Origin: DATMXT01 sp035560415 | GTDB lineage: Bacteria; Bacillota; Clostridia; Oscillospirales; Feifaniaceae | Length of the DNA stretch: 22,015 nt | Direction of reading: 5' to 3' | Assembly: GCA_035560415.1 (NCBI GenBank) | Contig: DATMZG010000033.1 | Location: 1 to 22,015, forward strand | Shown: one piece after another, positions 1-5,988 of the stretch | Position numbering within the stretch: position 1 is the first letter of the stretch | Layout of the letters: each line of letters starts with the position of its first letter | Notes under the pieces: model-generated | Told to the model about the DNA's origin: nothing | Seen by the model: only the letters and a program-made list of their open reading frames with translations | Database searches by the model: none | Position numbers and translations under genes: made by a program

Positions 1-284
1 GCCCCGGCCTCTCCCGGGACGTTGCGGAGGAGGCCGAAATCCAAATTAAATATGAAGGGTACATCGAAAAGCAGCAGCAGGAGCTCGACCGGGCCGCCCG
101 GCTTGAAAACATGCGGCTGCCCGAGGGGCTGGATTTTTCCGCCATGGAGGGACTGCGCCTTGAGGCCCGGCAGAAGCTCGCGCGGGTGAAGCCCGCCACC
201 GTCGGGCAGGCCGGGCGCATTTCGGGCGTCAGCCCGGCCGACATCGCGGTGCTGCTCGTATATCTTGAAAAGAAGAGACGGTAG
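1..284 (+). CDS. mnmG: MnmG (GidA) C-terminal end, partial
   Basis: This is the 3' end of a gene that starts before the window; the reading frame begins at base 3 and ends with TAG at 282-284. The visible 93 residues read as the helical C-terminal domain of MnmG, including an EIQIKYEGYIEKQ stretch and a late RISGVSPADIAVLLVYLEK segment, both typical of the family. MnmG is the FAD-dependent partner of MnmE that makes the carboxymethylaminomethyl group on uridine 34 of certain tRNAs; the C-terminal domain contacts MnmE and tRNA. The neighbour rsmG follows by only 9 bases, the classic gidA-gidB order. The N-terminal FAD domain is outside the window and cannot be judged. Confidence 0.93.
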   Translation, partial: PGLSRDVAEEAEIQIKYEGYIEKQQQELDRAARLENMRLPEGLDFSAMEGLRLEARQKLARVKPATVGQAGRISGVSPADIAVLLVYLEKKRR

Positions 285-293
285 GAGATGCCT

Positions 294-1037
294 ATGAACA
301 CCGAAGACAGGGAGCTGTCGGAAACGGGCGAGGGCGACCCCTCGCTCTACACCGGCTTTATTGAGGAGGCGGCCGCCGCCTGGGGAATGACGGTCCCGGC
401 GCAGCGGCTGGCGGCCTATCTCGCCTTGTTGCACGAGAAAAATATGGTCATGAACCTCACGGCCATCACCGAGCCCCGCGACATGGCGCTGCGCCACGCG
501 ATGGATTCGCTGGCCCTCATCAAACTGGGACTGCTCGCCCCCGGCCGGCTCATTGACGTCGGTACCGGCGGGGGCACCCCGGGCATTCCGCTTGCCATCG
601 CGATGCCGCAGCTCTTTGTCACCCTAAACGAGCCCATGCAAAAGCGGTGCGATTTCCTGCGCCTTGCCGCTGAGGACCTGGAAAACGCCGCAGTGCTGCA
701 AGGCAGGGCAGAGGAGCTCGCCAAAGCGCCCCTGCGCGAGAGCTTTGACTTTGCGACGGCGCGGGCAGTCGCAAATTTGCGGCAGCTCGCCGAATACTGC
801 CTGCCCTATGTCAAAGTGGGCGGATACTTCCTGCCCATGAAGGCGGGGGAGCTGACTGCCGAACTGCGGGAGGCAAAAAACGCCATAGGAACCTTGGGCG
901 GCGCCATTGAAGATGTGCTGACCTATGAAGTGCCGGGCGAGGGGGCGCTGCGCAGCGTGCCGGTCATCCGCAAAATAAAGCCGGCCGACGCCAAGTACCC
1001 CCGCCGAACACCTCGAATTTTAAAAAATCCCCTGTGA
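294..1037 (+). CDS. rsmG: 16S rRNA (guanine-527-N7)-methyltransferase RsmG (GidB)
   Basis: RsmG methylates N7 of G527 in 16S rRNA using S-adenosylmethionine. The protein (247 aa from this start) is of normal length. It shows the family's N-terminal NLTAI motif (about residues 54-58), the HAMDSL segment (68-73), and the SAM-binding loop DVGTGGGTPGIPLAI (88-102). I chose ATG 294 rather than ATG 288: the Shine-Dalgarno GGAG at 284-287 abuts 288 but sits 6 bases before 294. It overlaps the stop region of mnmG, so the two are probably translationally linked. A strong terminator begins immediately after the stop codon, so this gene ends its operon. Loss of RsmG gives low-level streptomycin resistance in several bacteria (family knowledge). 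Confidence 0.95.
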   Translation: MNTEDRELSETGEGDPSLYTGFIEEAAAAWGMTVPAQRLAAYLALLHEKNMVMNLTAITEPRDMALRHAMDSLALIKLGLLAPGRLIDVGTGGGTPGIPLAIAMPQLFVTLNEPMQKRCDFLRLAAEDLENAAVLQGRAEELAKAPLRESFDFATARAVANLRQLAEYCLPYVKVGGYFLPMKAGELTAELREAKNAIGTLGGAIEDVLTYEVPGEGALRSVPVIRKIKPADAKYPRRTPRILKNPL

Positions 1038-1073
1038 AATTCCCGCCGCATCCGCGCGGCGGGAATTTTTTTG
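1038..1073 (+). terminator. Intrinsic terminator of the mnmG-rsmG operon
   Basis: A 12-bp perfect stem (1038-1049 with 1056-1067) with a 6-base loop runs into a T tract (1066-1072). It starts directly after the rsmG stop codon. Confidence 0.9.
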
Positions 1074-1087
1074 TCGTTTTCCATCGT

Positions 1088-1101
1088 ATTTCCACGGAAA
1101 C
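1088..1101. promoter_or_regulatory. Candidate Noc-binding site (NBS-like)
   Basis: The 14-mer ATTTCCACGGAAAC matches the Bacillus NBS consensus ATTTCCCGGGAAAT at 11 of 14 positions and keeps the symmetric TTTCC/GGAAA arms. It lies 27 bases upstream of the noc -35 box. With three mismatches, two of them in the central CG-rich core, this is suggestive only. Confidence 0.3.
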
Positions 1102-1127
1102 TTTTTTCCAACATATGGTAGAATGTC

Positions 1128-1156
1128 TTGACATATTATCCATTTTATGGTAAACT
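1128..1156 (+). promoter_or_regulatory. Sigma-A-type promoter for noc
   Basis: TTGACA (1128-1133), a 17-base spacer, then TAAACT (1151-1156). The -35 box is a perfect consensus. It lies between the rsmG terminator and the noc ribosome-binding site, so noc starts a new transcript here. Confidence 0.72.
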
Positions 1157-1179
1157 TGTCCGCGTAAGGGGGTGGGACC

Positions 1180-1965
1180 GTGCTGACACTGAAGCGCTCC
1201 GATGGACGGCTGACTTCGCTGCCCATCGACTGCATCGCTCCGTCTCGACATCAGACCCGCCGCGTCTTTGACCGGGAATCGCTCTTGGAGCTTGCCGACA
1301 GCATTCGCAGGCACGGGCTGCTGCAGCCGGTGTCGGTGCGGGAGACCGGCCGGGGCAGCTACGAGCTCATCGCGGGGGAGCGGCGGCTGCGGGCCTGCCT
1401 CATTGCGGGGCTCAAGAACATTCCGGCCATCGTCATTGACCGGGACGACAAGGAGAGCTCGGCCTTAACCCTCATTGAGAACCTCCAGCGCAGCGACCTC
1501 AACATTTTTGAAGAGGCAGAGGGCATTGCCCAGCTCATTCGGGAGCGGGGCATCACGCAGGAGGAGGCGGCCGGCGTCATCGGCAAGGCGCAGTCGACGG
1601 TCGCAAACAAGCTGCGGCTGCTGCGCCTTCCGGAGGAGCTGCGCGAGGCCATCATCTCCGCGGGGCTGACTGAGCGGCATGCCCGCGCCCTGCTGCGGCT
1701 GCCGGAAGAGCAGTGGACCGAGGCCCTCCACCGCATCATCACGGGGGGCATGAACGTCAAGGAGGCCGAACGGCTGATTGAGCACATGCTGACCGCCCCG
1801 CCCAAACCCCGGCGCAAGGGCGTCATCAAGGATGTGCGGCTGTTTTTTAACACGGTCGACCGGGCCATCGGCATGATGCGGGAGGCCGGCGTCGCCGCGA
1901 AAATGCGGGTGGAGGAACTGCCCGACTGCTACGCCTGCACCATTCGGATTGAAAAAAGAGCTTAA
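1180..1965 (+). CDS. noc: Nucleoid occlusion protein Noc (ParB-family CTPase)
   Basis: Noc is a ParB paralogue that binds chromosomal NBS sites, loads as a CTP-dependent clamp and blocks division over the nucleoid. The CTP-binding box GERRLRA (66-72) and ENLQR (100-104) are present, then a helix-turn-helix whose specificity residues are Q138, K144, R149 and R166. These correspond to the Noc set (Gln, Lys, Lys, Arg) rather than the ParB set. The C-terminal part (KPRRKGVIKDVRLFFNTV onward) also resembles Noc. GTG 1180 is preceded by AAGGGGG at 1166-1172. An in-frame stop at 1165-1167 rules out an upstream extension, so the N-terminal amphipathic membrane helix of Bacillus Noc is absent. The position between rsmG and parA is the normal noc locus. 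A general ParB paralogue is the alternative, but less likely. Confidence 0.85.
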   Translation: MLTLKRSDGRLTSLPIDCIAPSRHQTRRVFDRESLLELADSIRRHGLLQPVSVRETGRGSYELIAGERRLRACLIAGLKNIPAIVIDRDDKESSALTLIENLQRSDLNIFEEAEGIAQLIRERGITQEEAAGVIGKAQSTVANKLRLLRLPEELREAIISAGLTERHARALLRLPEEQWTEALHRIITGGMNVKEAERLIEHMLTAPPKPRRKGVIKDVRLFFNTVDRAIGMMREAGVAAKMRVEELPDCYACTIRIEKRA

Positions 1966-1994
1966 TCTGCTTTATACATACGGTATGCCGGCGC

Positions 1995-2024
1995 GCCCCG
2001 GCCGTCCCCCCTAACGGCCGGGGC
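1995..2024 (+). other. Hairpin in the noc-parA intergenic region
   Basis: An 11-bp perfect GC-rich stem (1995-2005 with 2014-2024) has an 8-base loop and no following T tract, so it is not a typical terminator by itself. It lies shortly before the parS-containing terminator and could aid termination or protect the noc mRNA 3' end. Confidence 0.5.
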
Positions 2025-2038
2025 AGAGCACCTAATCT

Positions 2039-2080
2039 CCCTTTGATGTTTCACATGAAACATCAAAGGGTTCTTTTTTT
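2039..2080 (+). terminator. noc terminator with an embedded parS-like site
   Basis: 15-bp perfect arms (2039-2053 and 2056-2070) flank a 2-base centre and run into a T-rich tract (2071-2080), the layout of an intrinsic terminator. The middle 16 bases, 2047-2062, are a parS with one change, so the same DNA probably serves as ParB site and terminator. Confidence 0.7.
2047..2062. promoter_or_regulatory. parS site 1 (one mismatch)
   Basis: TGTTTCACATGAAACA differs from the parS consensus TGTTNCACGTGAAACA only at the central G (here A). ParB binds such sites, loads CTP and spreads to organise the origin domain. Its centre is 42 bp from the centre of parS site 2, about four helical turns. Confidence 0.8.
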
Positions 2081-2112
2081 CCCCGCACTGTTTCACGTGA
2101 AACAGTGCGGGG
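2081..2112. promoter_or_regulatory. parS site 2 within a 32-bp perfect palindrome
   Basis: Bases 2081-2096 are the exact reverse complement of 2097-2112. The central 16 bases, 2089-2104 (TGTTTCACGTGAAACA), are a perfect parS; the outer 8 bp on each side extend the symmetry. The palindrome ends 2 bases before the putative parA -35 box, so ParB binding here could affect parA transcription. Confidence 0.92.
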
Positions 2113-2114
2113 GG

Positions 2115-2143
2115 TTGTATTTTATTTCCTGCCGCTTTATAAT
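2115..2143 (+). promoter_or_regulatory. Putative parA promoter
   Basis: TTGTAT (2115-2120), a 17-base spacer and a perfect TATAAT (2138-2143). The -35 box is weak (three of six matches), so the call rests mostly on the -10 box and position. It is directly adjacent to the parS palindrome. Confidence 0.55.
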
Positions 2144-2192
2144 AGACGTAATCGGCCGCACGCGGCAAAAGGACGTCAAAGGGGGAAAAGGC

Positions 2193-2972
2193 TTGGGCAA
2201 AATTGTCGCAATCGCCAATCAAAAGGGCGGAGTGGGCAAGACGACGACGGCCGTCAACCTCGCGGCAGAACTCGGCGCGCTCGGGAAAAAAGTGCTGCTT
2301 GTCGACTTCGACCCGCAGGGGAACTCGACGACGGGGCTCGGCGTCAATAAACGGGGATTGCAAAAGTCGACCTACACAGTGCTGACAGGGGAGACTCCCA
2401 TCGTGGACGCGCTGCTGCCGACTACGGCCGAAAACGTGCTGATTTTGCCGACCGACAACAATCTTGCCGGGGCGACCATAGAACTCGTGGCGGCCTCCGA
2501 CCGGGTGGAGCGGCTGAAAAATAAGCTGCGGCCCATGCGCCCGGCCTTTGATTACATCCTCATCGACTGCCCGCCCTCGCTGGAGCTTCTGACCATCAAC
2601 GCCCTGACGGCGGCCGACACGGTGCTGGTTCCGACCCAGTGCGAGTTTTTCGCGATGGAGGGGCTGTCGCAGCTCGTAAACTCCATTCGTCAGGTGACAA
2701 AGCTCTACAATCCGACCCTTGAAATTGAGGGCGTGCTGCTGACCATGTTTGACAGCCGCCTCAACCTGACGGTGCAGGTCATGGCCGAAGTTAAGAAATA
2801 TTTCGGCCCCAAGGTCTACGCCACCACGATTCCGCGCAGCGTCCGGCTGTCGGAGGCGCCGAGCTACGGCCTGCCCGTGCGGGGCTACGACAAGCTTTCA
2901 CGCGGGGCCCAGCAGTACGCACAGTTTGCGAAAGAATTTCTGCGCAAAAACGGGGAAGTCGTTACGGACTGA
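2193..2972 (+). CDS. parA: Chromosome-partitioning ATPase ParA (Soj)
   Basis: ParA/Soj is a deviant-Walker ATPase that binds nucleoid DNA as an ATP dimer; ParB stimulates its ATPase, driving origin segregation, and in Bacillus it also controls DnaA. Visible motifs: the deviant Walker A KGGVGKTT (residues 11-18), the LLVDFDPQGN segment, and Walker B YILIDCPPS. At 259 aa it matches chromosomal ParA length. The start is a TTG at 2193 with AAAGGGGG at 2178-2185, 7 bases away. The frame stays open back to 2043, but that extension only translates the two parS palindromes and has no ribosome site, so I reject it. It is followed by a 197-base gap with parS site 3, then parB. Confidence 0.94.
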   Translation: MGKIVAIANQKGGVGKTTTAVNLAAELGALGKKVLLVDFDPQGNSTTGLGVNKRGLQKSTYTVLTGETPIVDALLPTTAENVLILPTDNNLAGATIELVAASDRVERLKNKLRPMRPAFDYILIDCPPSLELLTINALTAADTVLVPTQCEFFAMEGLSQLVNSIRQVTKLYNPTLEIEGVLLTMFDSRLNLTVQVMAEVKKYFGPKVYATTIPRSVRLSEAPSYGLPVRGYDKLSRGAQQYAQFAKEFLRKNGEVVTD

Positions 2973-3050
2973 CGGCCTCTCCAAAGACAAATCCCGCGGC
3001 CTCACATAAAGACCACAATTGCGGGGTAAAATCAGGAAAAACAGGGGCAC

Positions 3051-3066
3051 TGTTTCACGTGAAACA
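3051..3066. promoter_or_regulatory. parS site 3 (perfect)
   Basis: TGTTTCACGTGAAACA is an exact 16-bp parS in the parA-parB gap. Unlike site 2, its symmetry does not extend beyond 16 bp. Three sites within about 1 kb make this a strong ParB-loading locus. Confidence 0.92.
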
Positions 3067-3067
3067 A

Positions 3068-3113
3068 TGGCCGAGGGCAGACGTATGGGTTCAAGTCCCA
3101 TCACACATGCACC
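3068..3113 (+). other. tRNA-Leu-like relic (D-arm and T-arm, no anticodon arm)
   Basis: Bases 3085-3101 form a perfect tRNA T-arm: 5-bp stem ATGGG/CCCAT around the loop TTCAAGT. Just before it, 3068-3083 (TGGCCGAGGGCAGACG) resembles a tRNA-Leu D-arm, including GGCAGACG. After it comes CACATGCACC, resembling an acceptor 3' strand and CCA region. The anticodon arm and a matching 5' acceptor strand are missing, so this cannot be a working tRNA. It may be a decayed tRNA gene, or a chance likeness. Confidence 0.42.
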
Positions 3114-3169
3114 CTTGCACCGCCCGGCCGCCACGCCCTTTTGCATTCACTTGAAAGAAGGTGATATTT

Positions 3170-4018
3170 GTGTCGACCAAGAAACGGGGACTCGGAATGG
3201 GTCTTGAAGCCCTGTTCGACGCAAGCTCAATAGATGTGTCGGGGGGCGCCGTGCGCACGGTTGCGCTGTCGTCGGTCGAGCCGAGCGGGGAACAGCCCCG
3301 CAAGGAGTTCGACGAGGAGGCGCTGGCCTCCCTCGCCGAGAGCATCCGGCAGCACGGCGTGCTGCAGCCCCTCATCGTGCGGGAGAAAAACGGCCGGTTT
3401 GTCATTGTGGCCGGCGAACGCCGCTGGCGGGCGGCCCGCATGGCGGGACTCGCCGAAGTGCCGGTCATGGTCAAGGACTTTGACGACGCCGCCACTTTCG
3501 AAGTGGCGCTGGTGGAAAATCTACAGCGGGAAAACCTGTCGCCGATGGAGCTGTCCCGCGGCTATAAGCTGCTCATTGACCGCTTCGGGCTGACGCAGGA
3601 GGAGATCGCCGCCAAAGTCGGCCGCTCCCGGCCCGCCGTCGCAAACGCGCTGCGGCTGGCGACCCTGCCGGAAAACGTCATATCGCTTTTGGAGGCCGGC
3701 AAAATCACCGAAGGCCACGCCAGAGCCCTCATCGGACTGCCGGAGGAGCGGGCTAATACCCTTGCGGCGCTTGCGGCCGACGGAAAAGTGACGGTGCGGC
3801 AGCTTGAAGAGTCCGCCAAGAAGCCCGTGAAGGAAAAGAGCCCGGAGGCCCCCAAAAAACCGGCCGTCGACTACGCCATACACCTTGAAAAACGGCTCGG
3901 GCGGGAGCTTGGCCGCAAAGTGCGGGTGCGCCCCAAAAAAATAGAGATAGAATACTATGGCAACGAGGACCTCGACGCTCTGCTTGCGCGCCTCGGTTTG
4001 CCCGTGGAGGATGCGTAA
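3170..4018 (+). CDS. parB: Chromosome-partitioning protein ParB (Spo0J)
   Basis: ParB binds parS, hydrolyses CTP, slides as a clamp and recruits SMC; with ParA it segregates origins. The 282-aa protein begins MSTKKRGLGMGLEALF, the conserved ParA-stimulating N-terminus. It carries GERRWRA (82-88), ENLQR (116-120) and a helix-turn-helix with R154, A160, T165 and G182 at the specificity positions, close to the ParB type and unlike the Noc upstream. The C-terminal dimerisation domain ends with KIEIEYYGNEDLDALLARLG. I chose GTG 3170: a strong ribosome site (AGAAGGTGAT, 3156-3165) precedes it, and the alternative GTG at 3161 lies inside that site. The gap to parA holds parS site 3; the next gene overlaps or follows at once. 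Confidence 0.94.
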   Translation: MSTKKRGLGMGLEALFDASSIDVSGGAVRTVALSSVEPSGEQPRKEFDEEALASLAESIRQHGVLQPLIVREKNGRFVIVAGERRWRAARMAGLAEVPVMVKDFDDAATFEVALVENLQRENLSPMELSRGYKLLIDRFGLTQEEIAAKVGRSRPAVANALRLATLPENVISLLEAGKITEGHARALIGLPEERANTLAALAADGKVTVRQLEESAKKPVKEKSPEAPKKPAVDYAIHLEKRLGRELGRKVRVRPKKIEIEYYGNEDLDALLARLGLPVEDA

Positions 4019-4019
4019 G

Positions 4020-4454
4020 TTGGACGAAAAAAAAGGCCCGGGCTCACTGCAAATTTACGTCGCCGTGTTTTTTGCAATCGCGTTGCTCTTCATTGCGATC
4101 GCGGGATTTTTGCAGGAGCGAAGCCTTGCGGCGGCCGAAGAATATGGCAATAAGCTTTCGGAACAACAGGGCCATATCGCACAAAACGACACCATGCTGA
4201 AAACCGTGCAGGAGGGCTATGAGGAGCTCCAGCTGGAGCACGCAAAGCTACTGGCCGAGAACGAAGAGACAAAAAAAGAGCTGGAAGAGGCTGCGGCGCA
4301 GGCCGAAAACCTCGAACTGCTGCTCGAAGCCCGGCAGCTTGCCGACAGCAAACAGCTTGACGCGGCCCGCGAAAAGTTCGGGGCGGTCAAGCGGCCGGCC
4401 ACGGAGGCCGGCAGCAGGTTCTACGACGACCTGGAAGAGCTGCTGCTCGGATAA
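4020..4454 (+). CDS. Small single-pass membrane protein with coiled coil, unknown function
   Basis: I do not recognise this protein. It has a short charged N-terminus (MDEKKGPGS), one hydrophobic helix (LQIYVAVFFAIALLFIAIAGF, about residues 10-30), then a Glu/Lys/Ala-rich segment to about residue 115 that reads as a coiled coil. The tail, SKQLDAAREKFGAV, resembles half of a TPR-like hairpin. The lysines before the helix suggest an N-in topology with the coiled coil outside. TTG 4020 lies 9 bases after GGAGG (4006-4010); ATG 4011 is in frame but has no spacing to that site. It starts one base after the parB stop, so it is probably co-translated with parB. The slot between parB and serS often holds DUF4446 in Clostridia, but I see no DUF4446 features. 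A divisome-type bitopic protein such as DivIC or FtsL is a loose analogy only. Confidence 0.7.
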   Translation: MDEKKGPGSLQIYVAVFFAIALLFIAIAGFLQERSLAAAEEYGNKLSEQQGHIAQNDTMLKTVQEGYEELQLEHAKLLAENEETKKELEEAAAQAENLELLLEARQLADSKQLDAAREKFGAVKRPATEAGSRFYDDLEELLLG

Positions 4455-4522
4455 CCGGCCTGCGCTCACGGTATTTGGAAGAACATTTGAATGATTTTTA
4501 ACTGAATAAGGGAGAGAACGTC

Positions 4523-5794
4523 ATGCTCGACATCAAACGAATTAAACAGGACACCGACCACGTCAAGGCCCGCCTTGCCTTGCGCGGGACTGACTACTCG
4601 GCCGACATTGACAAGGTGCTGGCGCTCGACGAGCGCCGCCGCGCCATCATTTTCGACAATGAGCAGTGCAAGGCGAAACAAAACGAGGTCTCTCGGAAAA
4701 TTCCCCAAATGAAAAAGGCGGGGGAGGACACGGCCGGCGTCATGGCCGAAATGAAGGCGCTTTCCGATAAAATCAAAGAGGACGACGCGGAACTTGCCGC
4801 CCTCGACGCCGAGATTGAGACCCTGCTGCTGAACATTCCCAATGTGCCGGATGACTCGGTGCCGGCGGGCAAGAGCTCGGACGACAACGTCGAAGTGCGC
4901 CGCTGGGGCACCCCCCGGACTTTCGACTTTGAGCCCAAAGCCCACTGGGATATCGGAAAAGACCTCGACATCCTCGACCCCGAGGCCGCCGGCCGCGTGA
5001 CCGGTGCCCGCTTCCACTTCTACAAGGGGCTCGGCGCCAAGCTGGAGCGCGCCATCATCAACTTCTACCTCGACACCCACACGAAGCGGGGCTACACCGA
5101 AATGTTCCCGCCCTATATGGTCAACAAGGACACCATGATCGGCACCGGCCAGCTTCCCAAGTTCGCCGAGGACATGTTCAAGCTTGAGGGCATGGACTAC
5201 TATTTGATTCCGACGGCCGAGGTGCCGGTGACCAACTACTACCGCGAGTCCATCATCGACGGCACAAAGCTCCCCATGAAGTTCTGCGCCTACTCCGCCT
5301 GCTTCAGAGCTGAGGCCGGCTCCGCCGGCCGCGACACCCGCGGACTCATCCGGCAGCACCAGTTCAACAAGGTGGAGCTGGTCAAGTTCTCCCACTGCGA
5401 CACCTCTTTTGAGGAGCTTGAGAGCCTGACGACCGACGCCGAATATGTGCTGCAGCAGCTGGGCCTGCCCCACCGCACCGTGCTGCTCTGCACCGGCGAC
5501 ATGGGCTTTGGCTCGGCCAAGACCTATGACCTCGAGGTCTGGCTGCCCTCCTACAACCGGTATGCCGAAATCTCCTCCTGCTCCGACATGACCGACTTCC
5601 AGGCCAGACGCGCCGGCATCCGGTTCAAAATGAACGCGCAGGACAAGGCAAAGCTCGCCCACACCTTAAACGGCTCGGGCGTCGCGGTCGGCCGCACGGT
5701 GGCCGCCATCCTCGAAAACTACCAGAACCCGGACGGCTCGGTCACGGTCCCCGAGGCGCTGCGCCCCTATATGGGCTGCGACGTCATCAAATAA
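4523..5794 (+). CDS. serS: Serine--tRNA ligase (class II)
   Basis: SerRS charges tRNA-Ser (and tRNA-Sec) with serine. The 423-aa protein has the long antiparallel coiled-coil arm at the N-terminus (about residues 30-105, rich in K, E and A) that grips the tRNA variable arm. The class II core follows, with TAEVPVTNYY (from T231), the motif 2 region CFRAEAGSAGRDTRGLIRQHQF given here in two parts as CFRAEAGSAGRDT and RGLIRQHQF, and motif 3 GSGVAVGRTVAAILENYQ. ATG 4523 follows AAGGGAGAG (4508-4516). The 68-base gap after the membrane protein gene is too short for a T-box leader. The last six codons (GCDVIK, stop) and the terminator have a near copy downstream of tetR. Confidence 0.97.
   Translation: MLDIKRIKQDTDHVKARLALRGTDYSADIDKVLALDERRRAIIFDNEQCKAKQNEVSRKIPQMKKAGEDTAGVMAEMKALSDKIKEDDAELAALDAEIETLLLNIPNVPDDSVPAGKSSDDNVEVRRWGTPRTFDFEPKAHWDIGKDLDILDPEAAGRVTGARFHFYKGLGAKLERAIINFYLDTHTKRGYTEMFPPYMVNKDTMIGTGQLPKFAEDMFKLEGMDYYLIPTAEVPVTNYYRESIIDGTKLPMKFCAYSACFRAEAGSAGRDTRGLIRQHQFNKVELVKFSHCDTSFEELESLTTDAEYVLQQLGLPHRTVLLCTGDMGFGSAKTYDLEVWLPSYNRYAEISSCSDMTDFQARRAGIRFKMNAQDKAKLAHTLNGSGVAVGRTVAAILENYQNPDGSVTVPEALRPYMGCDVIK
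5773..5793. repeat. Direct repeat, left copy (serS 3' end)
   Basis: These 21 bases, ending in the serS stop region, match 8700-8720 at 20 of 21 positions. The pair encloses the reductase and tetR genes. The right copy is listed separately. Confidence 0.75.
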
Positions 5795-5809
5795 TACGGT
5801 TAAATTTTC

Positions 5810-5838
5810 AAAGGGGCGGCTCAGGCCGCCCCTTTTTT
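5810..5838 (+). terminator. Intrinsic terminator of serS
   Basis: An 11-bp stem (5810-5820 with 5825-5835) with a 4-base loop overlaps a T tract (5833-5838). A similar hairpin, at a similar distance from a similar stop region, lies at 8734-8762. Confidence 0.9.
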
Positions 5839-5862
5839 GTCCTACAGTGCCTCACCCAAATC

Positions 5863-5891
5863 TTGACAAATCGAGTGCAGACAAATATAAT
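5863..5891 (+). promoter_or_regulatory. Perfect-consensus promoter of the LysM-flavoreductase gene
   Basis: TTGACA (5863-5868), a 17-base spacer, TATAAT (5886-5891): both boxes are exact sigma-A consensus. The expected leader is about 90 bases and contains a weak 5-bp stem (CCGGC near 5943-5947 with GCCGG near 5957-5961) before the ribosome site. No obvious operator palindrome overlaps the boxes. Confidence 0.8.
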
Positions 5892-5988
5892 AAACCCATT
5901 AACATACTGACCGGTAGGTTCGTTGGCAATGAGGGTCGCAGCCGGCCAAACGTAATGCCGGAAGAGTATGAAAATGGAGGAAAAGCGT

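Noticed and set aside
2043..2192. N-terminal extension of ParA with the words MFHMKHQ and LFHVKQ
   Set aside because: These residues are translations of the two parS palindromes; the extension has no ribosome site, and the TTG at 2193 has a good one and gives the normal ParA start.
3019..3207. A small open frame across the parA-parB gap
   Set aside because: It runs over parS 3 and the tRNA-like relic and into parB; it has no family likeness.
4020..4454. DUF4446 assignment for the gene between parB and serS
   Set aside because: The position fits, but the globular region expected after the coiled coil in that family is not visible; the rest of the protein is mainly coiled coil.
4455..4522. 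A T-box riboswitch before serS
   Set aside because: The gap is only 68 bases and has no terminator or T-box sequence; serS is likely transcribed with the genes upstream.
4466..5662. A 398-codon minus-strand open frame opposite serS
   Set aside because: serS on the + strand has all class II motifs; the antisense product has no recognisable domain and begins without a ribosome site.
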